NCBI GenBank assembly: GCA_900546145.1 | Contig: URBN01000007.1 | Location: forward strand, 25,603-89,602 | Source of the DNA: an uncultured Desulfovibrio sp. | Lineage (GTDB): Bacteria > Desulfobacterota > Desulfovibrionia > Desulfovibrionales > Desulfovibrionaceae | Direction: 5' to 3' | Length of the DNA stretch: 64,000 nucleotides | Shown: positions 1 to 7,454 of the stretch, in pieces | Layout: each line of letters begins with the position of its first letter | Numbering within the stretch: the first letter of the stretch is position 1 | Made by a program: the position numbers and the translations under genes | The notes under the pieces: generated by a model | What the model saw: the letters and a program-made list of their open reading frames with translations, nothing else | What the model was told of the DNA's origin: nothing | The model's database searches: none

Positions 1-439
1 CCGCCTTCATCAGTTCGTCCAGGTCGTCCACAAAGGCAGCTTCGTCAATAATGACGCGTCCCTGCTTGGACCTCAGGGAACGGGCCTCGGAGGGCAGGCC
101 CCACACGCTGAAGCCGGAGGCAAAGCGGATGCGGTACACCGTGATATCCCGGTCAGCGTCGCGCAGCACAAGCTCCTCCATGTCGTGGGCCAGCACGTCG
201 AGAGCCTTGGCCCAGAACGCGCAGTCGCGGATGAATGTCTGCGTCATTTCCTTGTTGTACGACAGGTAGAAAGTGTCCTGCCCGCCTGCTTCGCGGCTCT
301 TGGAGGCCTCCAGCACGGAAAGGAACGCTTCGCAGTACGATGCGCCGATGCGGCGCGATTTCTCCCACACGCGCACCCGGGCCGTGTCCGCCATCCAGCT
401 GCGCTGATAAGGCAGAAATATGTCCGCCGCGCCCCCCAT
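1..439 (-). CDS. Mu gp28-like large terminase subunit, N-terminal part (runs off the window)
   Basis: The ATP-driven motor and nuclease that packages DNA into the prohead. Only about 146 N-terminal codons are inside the window. After the start at 439 the protein reads LPYQRSWMADTARVRVWEKS and then RRIGASYCEAF, the pattern at the N terminus of Mu-type TerL proteins, where the RRIG stretch forms a deviant Walker A loop. Its ATG overlaps the TAA of the upstream gene (TAATG), so the two are probably translationally coupled. The frame stays open to base 1. Confidence 0.8.
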   Translation of the reverse strand, partial: MGGAADIFLPYQRSWMADTARVRVWEKSRRIGASYCEAFLSVLEASKSREAGGQDTFYLSYNKEMTQTFIRDCAFWAKALDVLAHDMEELVLRDADRDITVYRIRFASGFSVWGLPSEARSLRSKQGRVIIDEAAFVDDLDELMKA

Positions 440-1059
440 TACGCGCCTCCCTCCACTATGCCGATAGCCTTGCAGATATGCTGTGCCATGTCGCTGGAAA
501 GGCCGCGCCTGCGCTCCTGCTCACCGGCATCATCCCTGGGCAGTCCGGCCTCCAGTTCGCCCAACAAATCAAGACAGCGCTTGATGTCCTGCACGGTCGC
601 CGCCGTGATTTTGGAGGGATCGGCGAGGGCCATACCCAGCTTGCCCTCGACTGCCTGTTTCAGCGCAGCCACGGCATCGGCCCTCGTGGAAATTACAGGT
701 CGGGCCTCAGGTTCGGCATAGGACGGAATCTTGCCGGAGGCGGCCAGCTCCGCCCGTTTCAGGGCCAGATTCTCAAGGGAGGCCACGGCAAACGCAGCCT
801 GCGCAGCCTCCTTGCCATCCCCCGCTTCCAGAAGGCGTTCCAGGATAGCTTTGCGGCCCATGATGGTGTTGAAACGAATCTCGCTTTCTGCCTGTGCCAG
901 CTGCTCCCGCCGCCTGGCCCACTGGAATTTCTGCCCCCAGGCTTTGAGCGTGGTGGCTGACACGCCCGTCAGCTCCGCCACCCGGGCATAGGAAAGACGC
1001 TCCTCGCAATATAGCTCCTGAGCCCGCCACACGGTGTCTGGCTCATGCTCCCAGCCCAC
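439..1059 (-). CDS. Probable phage terminase small subunit (HTH protein)
   Basis: A 206-residue protein directly upstream of the large terminase and overlapping it by one base. Residues about 15-45 (RAQELYCEERLSYARVAEL, then SATTLKAWGQKFQW) look like a helix-turn-helix, as in terminase small subunits that recognise the packaging site. The middle is helical and Ala/Glu/Leu-rich, suiting oligomerisation. The position matches the DNA-recognition subunit in Mu-like phages. The exact family was not identified; the call rests on HTH plus position. Confidence 0.6.
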   Translation of the reverse strand: MGWEHEPDTVWRAQELYCEERLSYARVAELTGVSATTLKAWGQKFQWARRREQLAQAESEIRFNTIMGRKAILERLLEAGDGKEAAQAAFAVASLENLALKRAELAASGKIPSYAEPEARPVISTRADAVAALKQAVEGKLGMALADPSKITAATVQDIKRCLDLLGELEAGLPRDDAGEQERRRGLSSDMAQHICKAIGIVEGGA

Positions 1060-1061
1060 GG

Positions 1062-1304
1062 CTAGTCCTCCAATTCGGCGTTCAGTATTTCGATACGTTT
1101 TTCTATATCGCGGATTTCCATTATCTGCTGGGCCAGCACGGCCATACCGTCTATGGCGTCCAGCTCCTGTATTTCGGACAGGGGAATGGCGGGATTCAGA
1201 ATTTTCCGCAGTTTCACGAGGTTTTCCCTCGTTTTTGCTTCCAGACGTGCACGCTTTTCGCGCAAGCTCATTCTTTGCAGCTTAAAATCCATGCGCTCGC
1301 TCAT
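1062..1304 (-). CDS. Small charged helical phage protein, unknown function
   Basis: An 80-residue, strongly charged protein (Lys/Arg-rich first half, Glu/Asp-rich end) predicted to be almost entirely helical, with heptad-like spacing in the last 30 residues. It lies two bases upstream of the terminase small-subunit gene and eight bases below the next one, so it belongs to the same late transcript. Mu-like phages carry one or two small genes here. No family is recognised. Confidence 0.6.
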   Translation of the reverse strand: MSERMDFKLQRMSLREKRARLEAKTRENLVKLRKILNPAIPLSEIQELDAIDGMAVLAQQIMEIRDIEKRIEILNAELED

Positions 1305-1312
1305 ATCAGATC

Positions 1313-1756
1313 CTACATCCTTCCTCTGGCGGCTTCACGGGCCATTGGACATTGCATGTTGTTTTCCGTCAGGACGGCCATACGTTGTAACGCTCCGATG
1401 CAGTTGGTGATGACATCGGACAAATCCTTGGCCATACGCTCGTAATTCTTTACCAGTTCTACGTTGTCGCGGTAGTATTTATCCGTCACGCTTTGGTTAT
1501 CGCCCAGCTCCCTGATCATTTTCAGGGAATCATCCCTGTACGACGACAGAATGCGGGCGGTCTCCGCACTGTGCGCCTGCATTATCTCATCCGAGCGCTT
1601 CGTGCGCAGATGTTCAAAAAATAGCATGGCGATGATGACAAGCGCCGGGCCGGAAAGTGCCAGTGTGAGTAATCCCGGCACGCCAAGCTGTGTCAGCACG
1701 GCGGCGATGCTCTGAGCCGCTGTGACAAGGGCTTCAAGTTGCGTCGAATCTATCAT
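1313..1756 (-). CDS. Membrane-anchored coiled-coil phage protein (DUF2730-like position)
   Basis: A 147-residue protein with a hydrophobic segment at about residues 22-50 (LGVPGLLTLALSGPALVIIA) followed by a long polar helix that can form a coiled coil. The topology and place, between the spanins and the small terminase genes, resemble the small membrane proteins of Mu-like phages in the gp24-gp25 region. Its start overlaps the end of the Rz1-like gene by four bases (ATGA). The function is unknown. Confidence 0.55.
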   Translation of the reverse strand: MIDSTQLEALVTAAQSIAAVLTQLGVPGLLTLALSGPALVIIAMLFFEHLRTKRSDEIMQAHSAETARILSSYRDDSLKMIRELGDNQSVTDKYYRDNVELVKNYERMAKDLSDVITNCIGALQRMAVLTENNMQCPMAREAARGRM

Positions 1757-2031
1757 TCTTTGTCTCCGGGGAGCTGCGCCTCATAACAGTTCAGGGCGTC
1801 TTCAAGCCCGGCCACATACGCCCGGATGCGGGCATCGCGAACGCGCAGCAGAGTGTAGCCCTCCCGGCTTTCAAGGAACACCCCTTTCATAGGCGGCAGT
1901 TCAGGCTTGGGGGGACGGGCACACCGCGCCACAGACACGACAGCGGGCGCAGGGGGCGGGTCTGACGCAGGCCTGGCGCAGCCGCTACAAAGGGCGATCA
2001 AGAGCATCAGAAAGGGCACGGCGCATCGCAT
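1753..2031 (-). CDS. Rz1-like outer-membrane spanin lipoprotein
   Basis: A 92-residue protein with a lipoprotein signal: a hydrophobic stretch (MLLIALCSGCARP) with a lipobox LCSGC, lipidated Cys around residue 18, then a Pro-rich section (PPPAP, PPKPELPP). These are hallmarks of o-spanins, which pair with an inner-membrane partner to fuse the membranes at the last step of lysis. The gene starts inside the end of the Rz-like gene in another frame (47-base overlap), the classic overlapping arrangement. Confidence 0.75.
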   Translation of the reverse strand: MRCAVPFLMLLIALCSGCARPASDPPPAPAVVSVARCARPPKPELPPMKGVFLESREGYTLLRVRDARIRAYVAGLEDALNCYEAQLPGDKE

Positions 2032-2350
2032 TGTCCGGCACTCCTTTTTCTTCTTTCGGGGTCATGGCGCGCAGGGTCGCCTCGTCAAGCAGGGACTTCC
2101 ATGCGTCTGCGTCCGCACGCGCTGCCGCCTCTCTGTCCAGGCAGGACTGCGCCTGCGCCTCAAGAGCGGCTTCGCCCTTTTGGGCCTGTTCGGCAAGAAG
2201 CTGCCAGCGGCCCGCTGCCTCCTGCCATGTTTTGAGATCGGTTTTCAGCGCAGAGCACATGGACTCTGCTTTTTGCAGGCGTATATACTGCACTGCGAAA
2301 GTACTGCCACAGATGATGACGGCCACAAGCAGAATAACAGCGGTTTTCAT
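1985..2350 (-). CDS. Rz-like inner-membrane spanin
   Basis: A 121-residue protein with an uncleaved N-terminal membrane anchor (AVILLVAVIICGSTFAV) and a long periplasmic helix rich in Ala, Glu and Gln, typical of i-spanins. It overlaps the holin-like gene by four bases upstream and the Rz1-like lipoprotein downstream, within endolysin, holin, Rz, Rz1. Function is inferred from topology and synteny, since spanins diverge strongly in sequence. Confidence 0.7.
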   Translation of the reverse strand: MKTAVILLVAVIICGSTFAVQYIRLQKAESMCSALKTDLKTWQEAAGRWQLLAEQAQKGEAALEAQAQSCLDREAAARADADAWKSLLDEATLRAMTPKEEKGVPDNAMRRALSDALDRPL

Positions 2351-2586
2351 GCGTTCTCCGGGCCGGTGCTGATGTTGCGCTCAAAAAACATTTGCCCGGC
2401 CTTGGCTGTCTGGCTGCCTACGAGCAGTGTGACTTCCTCCCAGCCGAGATGGATGAAGTGCCCCTCCCAGAAGCAGCCCCATACCCACATTCCCAGCACC
2501 ACTATGCAGACGCACATGGTCACGATACGCTGGCACGACCAGCCGCCGTCCAAACAGCGCAGGCTGTCGAGTATGCCAAGGCTCAT
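2347..2586 (-). CDS. Holin-like small membrane protein
   Basis: A 79-residue protein with one clear membrane segment (residues about 20-38, RIVTMCVCIVVLGMWVWGCF) and a possible second weaker hydrophobic stretch (EEVTLLVG). It lies between endolysin and spanin genes with four-base overlaps on both sides, the usual place of a holin or antiholin that times release of the endolysin. It contains four Cys residues in the first 40. The holin role is inferred from size, topology and position. Confidence 0.5.
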   Translation of the reverse strand: MSLGILDSLRCLDGGWSCQRIVTMCVCIVVLGMWVWGCFWEGHFIHLGWEEVTLLVGSQTAKAGQMFFERNISTGPENA

Positions 2587-3167
2587 CGCAGCCGCTCTGG
2601 GTATCGTCCCGTGGCTATCATGGAACAGATGGCGCGGGCGCGTCGTCCTGTCTGGTGATACCAGACAGAACTCCTGAGGTTTTCAGCGGCGCGGACGTAT
2701 TCCCCGCGCCCGATCATGGGCAGGGTCGTATAAAAGCCAAGCAGGCCGCTCCCCTTAATGCCCCGCGCCTTGTCCCGGGCGCGGCCCACGCCCATGTTGT
2801 AGGCCATGTCCAGCAGGGCATCGGCCCTCACGTTATCACCACCGTTTCGCAGAGTGGCATAAACCGGACAGCGTTGCAGCAGGTCAGCATTGGTCGCCTG
2901 CAACTCCCACAGCATGGCCTCCTCAGCCTGCTCCCTGGTCCACGTCATGCCGCGATCGCGCAGAACCAGCAGCAGACTCGCCCCACGCAGCCCACCGCGC
3001 TGGACGCGTCCACGTATGTCCTCAAATGGGATGAAACGCGGGTGCGCCTCAAGATTGCTTCCGTATCCGATAGTGCAATAACCTGCCGGACAAAGGTAGG
3101 GCCGCAGAAAAAGGCCTTCAAACTCTCGCAGCAACGCCAGATAGGCGTCAGAAAAAGAACATTTCAT
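2583..3167 (-). CDS. T4-type endolysin (glycoside hydrolase family 24)
   Basis: A 194-residue muramidase that cuts the peptidoglycan glycan strand at lysis. The catalytic pattern Glu-x8-Asp/Cys-x5-Thr is visible near the start: REFEG, then PYLCPAGYCTIGYG, with Cys in place of the T4 Asp. GYG and the later DALLDMAYNMG motif are typical of the family. There is no signal-anchor helix, so export should depend on the holin. A GAGAGGGA ribosome site precedes ATG at 3167. It heads a four-gene overlapping lysis cassette. Confidence 0.88.
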   Translation of the reverse strand: MKCSFSDAYLALLREFEGLFLRPYLCPAGYCTIGYGSNLEAHPRFIPFEDIRGRVQRGGLRGASLLLVLRDRGMTWTREQAEEAMLWELQATNADLLQRCPVYATLRNGGDNVRADALLDMAYNMGVGRARDKARGIKGSGLLGFYTTLPMIGRGEYVRAAENLRSSVWYHQTGRRARAICSMIATGRYPERLR

Positions 3168-3370
3168 GGATCCCTCTCATGTTCGGGAGTCGTTTGTCAG
3201 AGCCCTGCGGGCTTACAAACAGCAGCAGAGCCAGGATTGGGCCGTACCGCCGCGGGCCATTAACGGCGGCACGGCCTGGAGGAACGAACCGGCGAAAAAA
3301 ACGGCCCGTCCCGGCAATCATGCCGAAACGGACCGCATCCTGCCCGGAAGGGGTGCACACTGTGCGAACT

Positions 3371-3823
3371 TTATTCGTCAAAATCCTTGCAGAGTTCCCG
3401 CACTTCATCCACACGGATGCGCACGGGGTTGTCCCTTAGACGTACCAGCCTGCCCTCGGCAATGTAGTTGTACACGGTGCGCTCTGACACATTCAGACAG
3501 TACGCAGCCTGCTTCACGTTCAGAAGATTTCGCCGGGCCAGCATTTCTTGTGGCGTCAGCGTGTACGGTCTGACAGGGGGAACGCCGCTGTACCGGATGG
3601 GCAGGGGAAGAGGAAAGCCAGCTGGGCGCTTCAGGGTGCAGTGGTCCGCACAGCCTATGCAGCAGAAGACATCGTCACGCACAAACCAGAACGGCTTGTG
3701 CCTCCTGCACAGGAAATAGGGGCATCCCAGCTTTTCGTACACGCTGCGGTCCGGTTCGGCATCATACGGCCGCCATCCCTCACGGGTCAGTGTCACGATC
3801 TCCTGTATGCGTGTTCTGGACAT
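3371..3823 (-). CDS. Zinc-finger plus helix-turn-helix phage regulator
   Basis: A 150-residue protein. The middle has closely spaced Cys/His residues (CPYFLCRRH, then CCIGCADHC) that could bind one or two zinc ions. The C-terminal 55 residues form an excisionase/MerR-type HTH (LNVKQAAYCLNVSERTVYNY) followed by an IRVDEV wing. It lies just upstream of the lysis cassette, where Mu has the late-gene activators Mor and C, so a role in switching on late genes is plausible but unproven. About 200 bases of non-coding DNA separate it from the endolysin, suitable for a late promoter. Confidence 0.6.
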   Translation of the reverse strand: MSRTRIQEIVTLTREGWRPYDAEPDRSVYEKLGCPYFLCRRHKPFWFVRDDVFCCIGCADHCTLKRPAGFPLPLPIRYSGVPPVRPYTLTPQEMLARRNLLNVKQAAYCLNVSERTVYNYIAEGRLVRLRDNPVRIRVDEVRELCKDFDE

Positions 3824-3832
3824 ATCTCCTCC

Positions 3833-4186
3833 CTAAAACAGTCTGGAAAAAAGTTCTCTCCCTTCGAGGTCCGTCTGGGCACGGCAGGCTGCGCACTCTC
3901 TCCGATCCAGGCGGCGGCAGTGGGCGCAGCGGATTTCCTGCAGGGCCACTGCCAGATCTTCCCCTGTCAGCCCTGGGAGGGGTGGAGAACCGCTTTCTTC
4001 GGAGATGCCCCCGGACAGGGCAGCCCCGATTCGTGCTAACTGAACATCCGTTTTGCCAGGATATCTCCCGGACAAAACCATGTACACCGTGGCCCGTTTC
4101 AGTTCCGGGTGCGCCCGGCAAAAAGCATGGATGGATACATGAGATTCCAGAATCCGCTCCCGAAGCCGGTCTGCATAGCTATTCAT
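3833..4186 (-). CDS. Small HTH protein with Cys-rich tail (Mor-position regulator)
   Basis: A 117-residue protein whose first 60 residues resemble a Cro/XRE-like HTH (SIHAFCRAHPELKRATVY, then LSGRYPG). The C-terminal part has CAHCRRLDRRECAACRAQ, four Cys in a CxxC-x7-CxxC layout suited to one zinc. I chose the ATG at 4186, eight bases inside the end of gemA, because the longer reading would run through gemA. Together with the next gene it forms a pair of Cys-rich DNA-binding proteins. Confidence 0.55.
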   Translation of the reverse strand: MNSYADRLRERILESHVSIHAFCRAHPELKRATVYMVLSGRYPGKTDVQLARIGAALSGGISEESGSPPLPGLTGEDLAVALQEIRCAHCRRLDRRECAACRAQTDLEGRELFSRLF

Positions 4187-4667
4187 CGCCTGTGCCTTCG
4201 GCTTTCTGCTTTTTGTCAAAAGCCTTTTCCCGACGTTGCAGGTCTGACAGCAGGGTGGAAATCTGTTTCCCGTTCTGCATCCAGACGAACAACTCCACGC
4301 CAAAGGCCCGTTTGCAGCGAGTATTAAGGCTGGTCATGGAATACCCCAACTTACGCCAAATAGCCAGAATTTGCCGCTTTTCAGCCGCAAAGGGCATGGA
4401 GTCCGTAATCTCTATCCAATCCGGCCGGCCGTGCGGCGTCACACGGCGATTACGGCTTTTGGCTGGCGCGGTATAGGTCACTCCGTAGGTTTCGGTAAAA
4501 AGCTGCACCAGCCGGGAGAGCTGGTGGATATTCATATCCTTCCGGCTCCCGACGCCGAACTCCGAACGCAGCAGGTCGCGAAACGCTTCTTCATCCATTT
4601 CTGGTAACTGCTTCCGGGCAACCTCTATCTTCCGGTATAGGCCGAGGCGCATCCTGTTTGTGTCCAT
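4179..4667 (-). CDS. gemA: GemA-like (Mu gp16 / DUF1018) regulatory protein
   Basis: A 162-residue protein matching the GemA family: an N-terminal helical block (IEVARKQLPEMDEEAFRDLL) with an LSRLVQLF segment, then a second block (QILAIWRKLGYSMTSLNTRC) ending in a hydrophobic helix and a charged tail. In Mu, GemA lies between the early functions and mor and is linked to host gene modulation. A strong AGGAGG site precedes ATG at 4667. It overlaps the next gene by eight bases. Confidence 0.8.
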   Translation of the reverse strand: MDTNRMRLGLYRKIEVARKQLPEMDEEAFRDLLRSEFGVGSRKDMNIHQLSRLVQLFTETYGVTYTAPAKSRNRRVTPHGRPDWIEITDSMPFAAEKRQILAIWRKLGYSMTSLNTRCKRAFGVELFVWMQNGKQISTLLSDLQRREKAFDKKQKAEGTGDE

Positions 4668-4771
4668 GACAGCCTCCTTCTTACACAGTCACGCCCACGC
4701 AGGGCATGAAAAAAACACTGATCTATTCTTTAGCTGCTCGTCAGGCCCAGAGCGCCACCCCTGGGCGACCA

Positions 4772-4795
4772 CCCCGCCTTTTGGAACAGGCGGGG
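4772..4795. terminator. GC-rich hairpin between the HU and gemA genes
   Basis: CCCCGCCT at 4772-4779 pairs with AGGCGGGG at 4788-4795 across an eight-base loop. On the minus strand no T-run follows, so it is at best a weak or Rho-assisted terminator, or an mRNA-stabilising hairpin, between two co-oriented phage genes. On the plus strand the tail is mixed (CGGTTTCGCTTT). Confidence 0.4.
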
Positions 4796-4812
4796 CGGTT
4801 TCGCTTTCGGCC

Positions 4813-5103
4813 TTATCGGCGGGGTTCTATCTTTTTGAGCTCATCCCTGAGCGGCTTGAAAAGGCTGAATTTTGCTGCCATGCAGGCCGGAATAGTCATG
4901 GGGGCGCCCGTGCGCGGGTTGCGGCCCATACGTTCCGCCCGCTGTTTCACGAAAATCTTGCCGAGCCCCGGAAGGGGAACTTCACCTCCCTTTTGCAGTT
5001 CCATCAGTGCTACGCTGCGGAGAGCTTCAAAGCAGCGCTCCACGGTATCCCTGGAGATTCCGCTGCTCTCGGCCACGGCCTTTTTGAGTTCAGTCTGGTT
5101 CAT
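4813..5103 (-). CDS. HU/IHF-family DNA-binding protein carried by the prophage
   Basis: A 96-residue HU-like protein with a helical N terminus (MNQTELKKAVAESSGISRD), the GxGxF-type turn (PLPGLGKIFV), the flexible arm (RMGRNPRTGAPMTIPA) and the closing FKPLRDELK helix. HU dimers bend DNA and help form the Mu transposition complex, so a phage-borne copy could serve the element's own transpososome. A GAGAGG site lies before ATG at 5103. Confidence 0.85.
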   Translation of the reverse strand: MNQTELKKAVAESSGISRDTVERCFEALRSVALMELQKGGEVPLPGLGKIFVKQRAERMGRNPRTGAPMTIPACMAAKFSLFKPLRDELKKIEPRR

Positions 5104-5120
5104 GATTTACCTCTCTTATA

Positions 5121-5363
5121 TCAGATGCGCTGATACACGAATTCGCGGCTGTATCCGTTCTGTATCAGCAGGTTTCTGGCTCTCGCCGTGATTGCAATGC
5201 AAATATCGCTGCGCTGCTTTGGCGTGGCGTTTGCCCATTGCGCTGTACGTGTCAAATTGTCCAGCTCCGTCGGGCCAGAAGGACATTGCTCCCGCAGCAC
5301 CCTCCGGGCATATTCCAACGCAAATGCTTCAATCTGCGACTTCCTGAATACGGGCTGCACCAT
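5121..5363 (-). CDS. Small early phage protein, unknown
   Basis: An 80-residue basic helical protein (ATG at 5363 preceded by AGGGGGAA). Its start lies 34 bases inside the end of gam, suggesting coupled translation. The middle (TQWANATPKQRSDICIAITA is close to its sequence) hints at a small globular fold. No family is recognised. Similar-sized genes of unknown role sit between gam and gemA in Mu-like phages. Confidence 0.6.
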   Translation of the reverse strand: MVQPVFRKSQIEAFALEYARRVLREQCPSGPTELDNLTRTAQWANATPKQRSDICIAITARARNLLIQNGYSREFVYQRI

Positions 5364-5889
5364 GAGTTTCCCCCTGTCCGATCTGCTCTGGCACCGCGTC
5401 CCGCCTGATCTCAATGAAGAAGGTGTCTGTCGTCTGACGTTTGAGGCCTACCAGTTCGAGGCGCTCATCCGGCCAGTCCGCGGCCGTTTCCTTGTCCACC
5501 TCTTCCTTGATGCGGATGCCGTCCGTGAAGTTATACTGGTGAAGTTTTTCCAGTGTCATCCCTGACGTGATTCCACGCATCTGCACTATTCTGGTGCTGG
5601 CCCGGAACCCAATGGTGCCAAAGGCAAGATCAAGGCTCTTGGCTTTGGTAAAGAGGTCCGCCCGGTTCAGCCTGGCGAAGACTGCCACGGCGTCCGCCAG
5701 TTCCCTGCGCCGGGCCTGCAGAGGGGCGCTGCTCTGGCTGGCCTGCATCTTGGCGGCGTCTATGGCTTCCTGCATGGAGTGTTCAATAGACTCCAATTTG
5801 CGGTCCAGCGACGCGATTTCCGCCAGCGCCCCTTCCGCCTGCTGGCGGTCATTTACAATGTGTGGATTGGGTTTAATCCGCGCAGCCAT
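5329..5889 (-). CDS. gam: Host-nuclease inhibitor, Gam family
   Basis: A 186-residue protein close in length to Mu Gam (174). Mu Gam is a Ku-like dimer that coats DNA ends and protects them from RecBCD. The N-terminal half is a long coiled coil (ALAEIASLDRKLESIEHSMQ) and the C-terminal half a beta-rich segment (FGTIGFRASTRIV) ending in an acidic stretch, which matches the family. I chose ATG at 5889 (MAARIKPNPH); the longer reading lacks support. Confidence 0.8.
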   Translation of the reverse strand: MAARIKPNPHIVNDRQQAEGALAEIASLDRKLESIEHSMQEAIDAAKMQASQSSAPLQARRRELADAVAVFARLNRADLFTKAKSLDLAFGTIGFRASTRIVQMRGITSGMTLEKLHQYNFTDGIRIKEEVDKETAADWPDERLELVGLKRQTTDTFFIEIRRDAVPEQIGQGETHGAARIQEVAD

Positions 5890-6088
5890 CACGCATAGCC
5901 TCCCATATATTTTCGTGTGCAAAGGTCTCAGGCTTATCCGGTACGATAAGCGAGGCTTCCATGGTTTCGGCCTGCTCAGCCGCAGCATCCAGCTCCCGCC
6001 GGATGACGCGCAAAATATCAGGAGCATCCTTCTGCGCCTGGACGTCTTCCAGAGAAATCCTGATGCTTCGCAACTTTTCAGACAACAT
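5873..6088 (-). CDS. Small helical early phage protein, unknown
   Basis: A 71-residue, mainly helical, acidic protein (MLSEKLRSIRISLEDVQAQ). The ATG at 6088 has a clear GGAGGAATAGT site and the gene overlaps gam by 17 bases. It is one of the short early genes between B and gam that are poorly conserved among Mu-like phages. No function can be assigned. Confidence 0.6.
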   Translation of the reverse strand: MLSEKLRSIRISLEDVQAQKDAPDILRVIRRELDAAAEQAETMEASLIVPDKPETFAHENIWEAMRDGCAD

Positions 6089-6089
6089 A

Positions 6090-6713
6090 CTATTCCTCCA
6101 CGTTCTCATTTTGGTTGACGGATTTTTCAAACCTGGCCAAAAGAATTTTGGCTGAATTCACGATGACCCGGGCTGTACGCAGCGCGTAGGGGTCGGCGCA
6201 CAGCATCAGGCGTATGATTGTCGCCGCTGCTGCCCGCTCCTTCTGGAAGGGATCTGCCTCGCGGACTGGCGGGTATGGGGTTTCCGGCGTAGCCTGTGCT
6301 TTGCCTGTAGCGCGGAAGAGAACCGCTCTCCTGCTGTTGCGCCCGACCCGTTCGAGAAAACCTTCGCCCTCCAGCCAAGCCACATAACGCAGAATGTGCG
6401 TGTAGCTGACGCGGGTCATCAGGGCACAGTCGCTGATAGACCAGCCCGCTTTTGTAGTCCGGACGAAACGCCAGATGATGGTGTGCATCCGGACTCCGCG
6501 GGGACGGCGCTGCTCGTCATAGGTGCATACTCCGGGACGCACGGGCTGTATCTCACCATGTCTCTTCATGTCGGCCGCGCGGGAACGCACCACGGCCTGC
6601 TCTGCTTCACTGCTCAGTCCCAGAGCCTCATAAACCTGCCGGTAGCTGACTTCACGGCCTCCGTCGCCAAGCGCCCGGATGGCCTTGCGTACCATGTCGG
6701 TGGAGATTTTCAC
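6090..6713 (-). CDS. Winged-helix DNA-binding phage protein
   Basis: A 207-residue protein. I chose the GTG at 6713 because AGGAGGG sits six bases upstream and the first residues (KISTDMVRKAIRALGDGGRE) start a domain. Two winged-helix-like modules can be seen: residues about 1-75 (VSYRQVYEALGLSSEAEQ) and about 85-140 (WSISDCALMTRVSYTHIL, then VAWLEGEGFLERVG). It lies directly downstream of the B ATPase gene. Similar proteins occur in Mu-like phages of Desulfovibrio; the target is unknown. Confidence 0.55.
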   Translation of the reverse strand: MKISTDMVRKAIRALGDGGREVSYRQVYEALGLSSEAEQAVVRSRAADMKRHGEIQPVRPGVCTYDEQRRPRGVRMHTIIWRFVRTTKAGWSISDCALMTRVSYTHILRYVAWLEGEGFLERVGRNSRRAVLFRATGKAQATPETPYPPVREADPFQKERAAAATIIRLMLCADPYALRTARVIVNSAKILLARFEKSVNQNENVEE

Positions 6714-6723
6714 GACTGCCCTC

Positions 6724-7437
6724 CTACTTTCGCCGCCAGGTGTGGGCGGAAAGAGCCGTATCCAGCATGGCCTGATCAACGGTGAAACTGCCGCCCGCCC
6801 TGGCGGATTTTTCGAGCAGCAGGCACAGGGTTCGTACCAGCCGGAAGTCTCCCTCTGTTTTCTGGGTAATCTCGGAGGCCAGCGCCAGCGGCACTTCCAG
6901 CCCTGCCGCCTGCATGGCGTACATGGCCACTTCCGAGGGTGATATGGGGCCGAACTCCACTTCGTAGGCCACGCGCGACCAGATGCGCCGCCGCTCGGAT
7001 AGCAGCCCGAAGATTCCTTCCTCGCCTATGAGAATGACAGGGGCACCTGTCATCTCATGGATGTCACGAAGGTCTTCAATCCTGTCGATCTTCAGCCTGT
7101 CCGCTTCGTCTATAAAAATAGGCTGCCTGTTCTCCTCCAGGAGGGACACGATCAGTTCCTTACAGCGGTTCCCCGTGTGCCGGGGCATATCCATGTTCTT
7201 CCCCCTGACTTCGAAAAGCAGGCGCTGCAGGAAGCTGGTCTGGCTCCATCCCTGCCAGACACGCACATACGCGCCGCCACGCTGGATGTGATACCTGTCC
7301 GCCGCTACGCTCTTCCCTCGCCCGGCCTGCCCGTAGGCAAGCACGAAGCCCGAGAGGTTGCGCCCGGCACCTACGACTTCGTCCACGGCGTTGTCGAATC
7401 TGGTCATAGCCCCAGTCTCAATGATAGTTTCGCGCAT
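6724..7437 (-). CDS. MuB-like AAA+ ATPase, transposition target-selection protein
   Basis: A 237-residue ATPase with Walker A GQAGRGKS near residue 37, Walker B PIFIDEAD near residue 108 and a sensor-type VILIGEEG segment. MuB binds DNA in an ATP-dependent filament, captures target DNA and activates transposase A. The gene lies 17 bases downstream of A. The ATG at 7437 has a GGAGGAACGAG site. It lacks the long N-terminal HTH of Mu B (312 residues), as do many Mu-like relatives. Confidence 0.88.
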   Translation of the reverse strand: MRETIIETGAMTRFDNAVDEVVGAGRNLSGFVLAYGQAGRGKSVAADRYHIQRGGAYVRVWQGWSQTSFLQRLLFEVRGKNMDMPRHTGNRCKELIVSLLEENRQPIFIDEADRLKIDRIEDLRDIHEMTGAPVILIGEEGIFGLLSERRRIWSRVAYEVEFGPISPSEVAMYAMQAAGLEVPLALASEITQKTEGDFRLVRTLCLLLEKSARAGGSFTVDQAMLDTALSAHTWRRK

Positions 7438-7454
7438 CTCGTTCCTCCATAACG

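Noticed and set aside
3148..3414. 88-codon minus-strand frame between the endolysin and the HTH regulator
   Set aside because: It overlaps both neighbours out of frame, has no ribosome site and a low-complexity, non-protein-like sequence; the interval is better read as a late promoter region.
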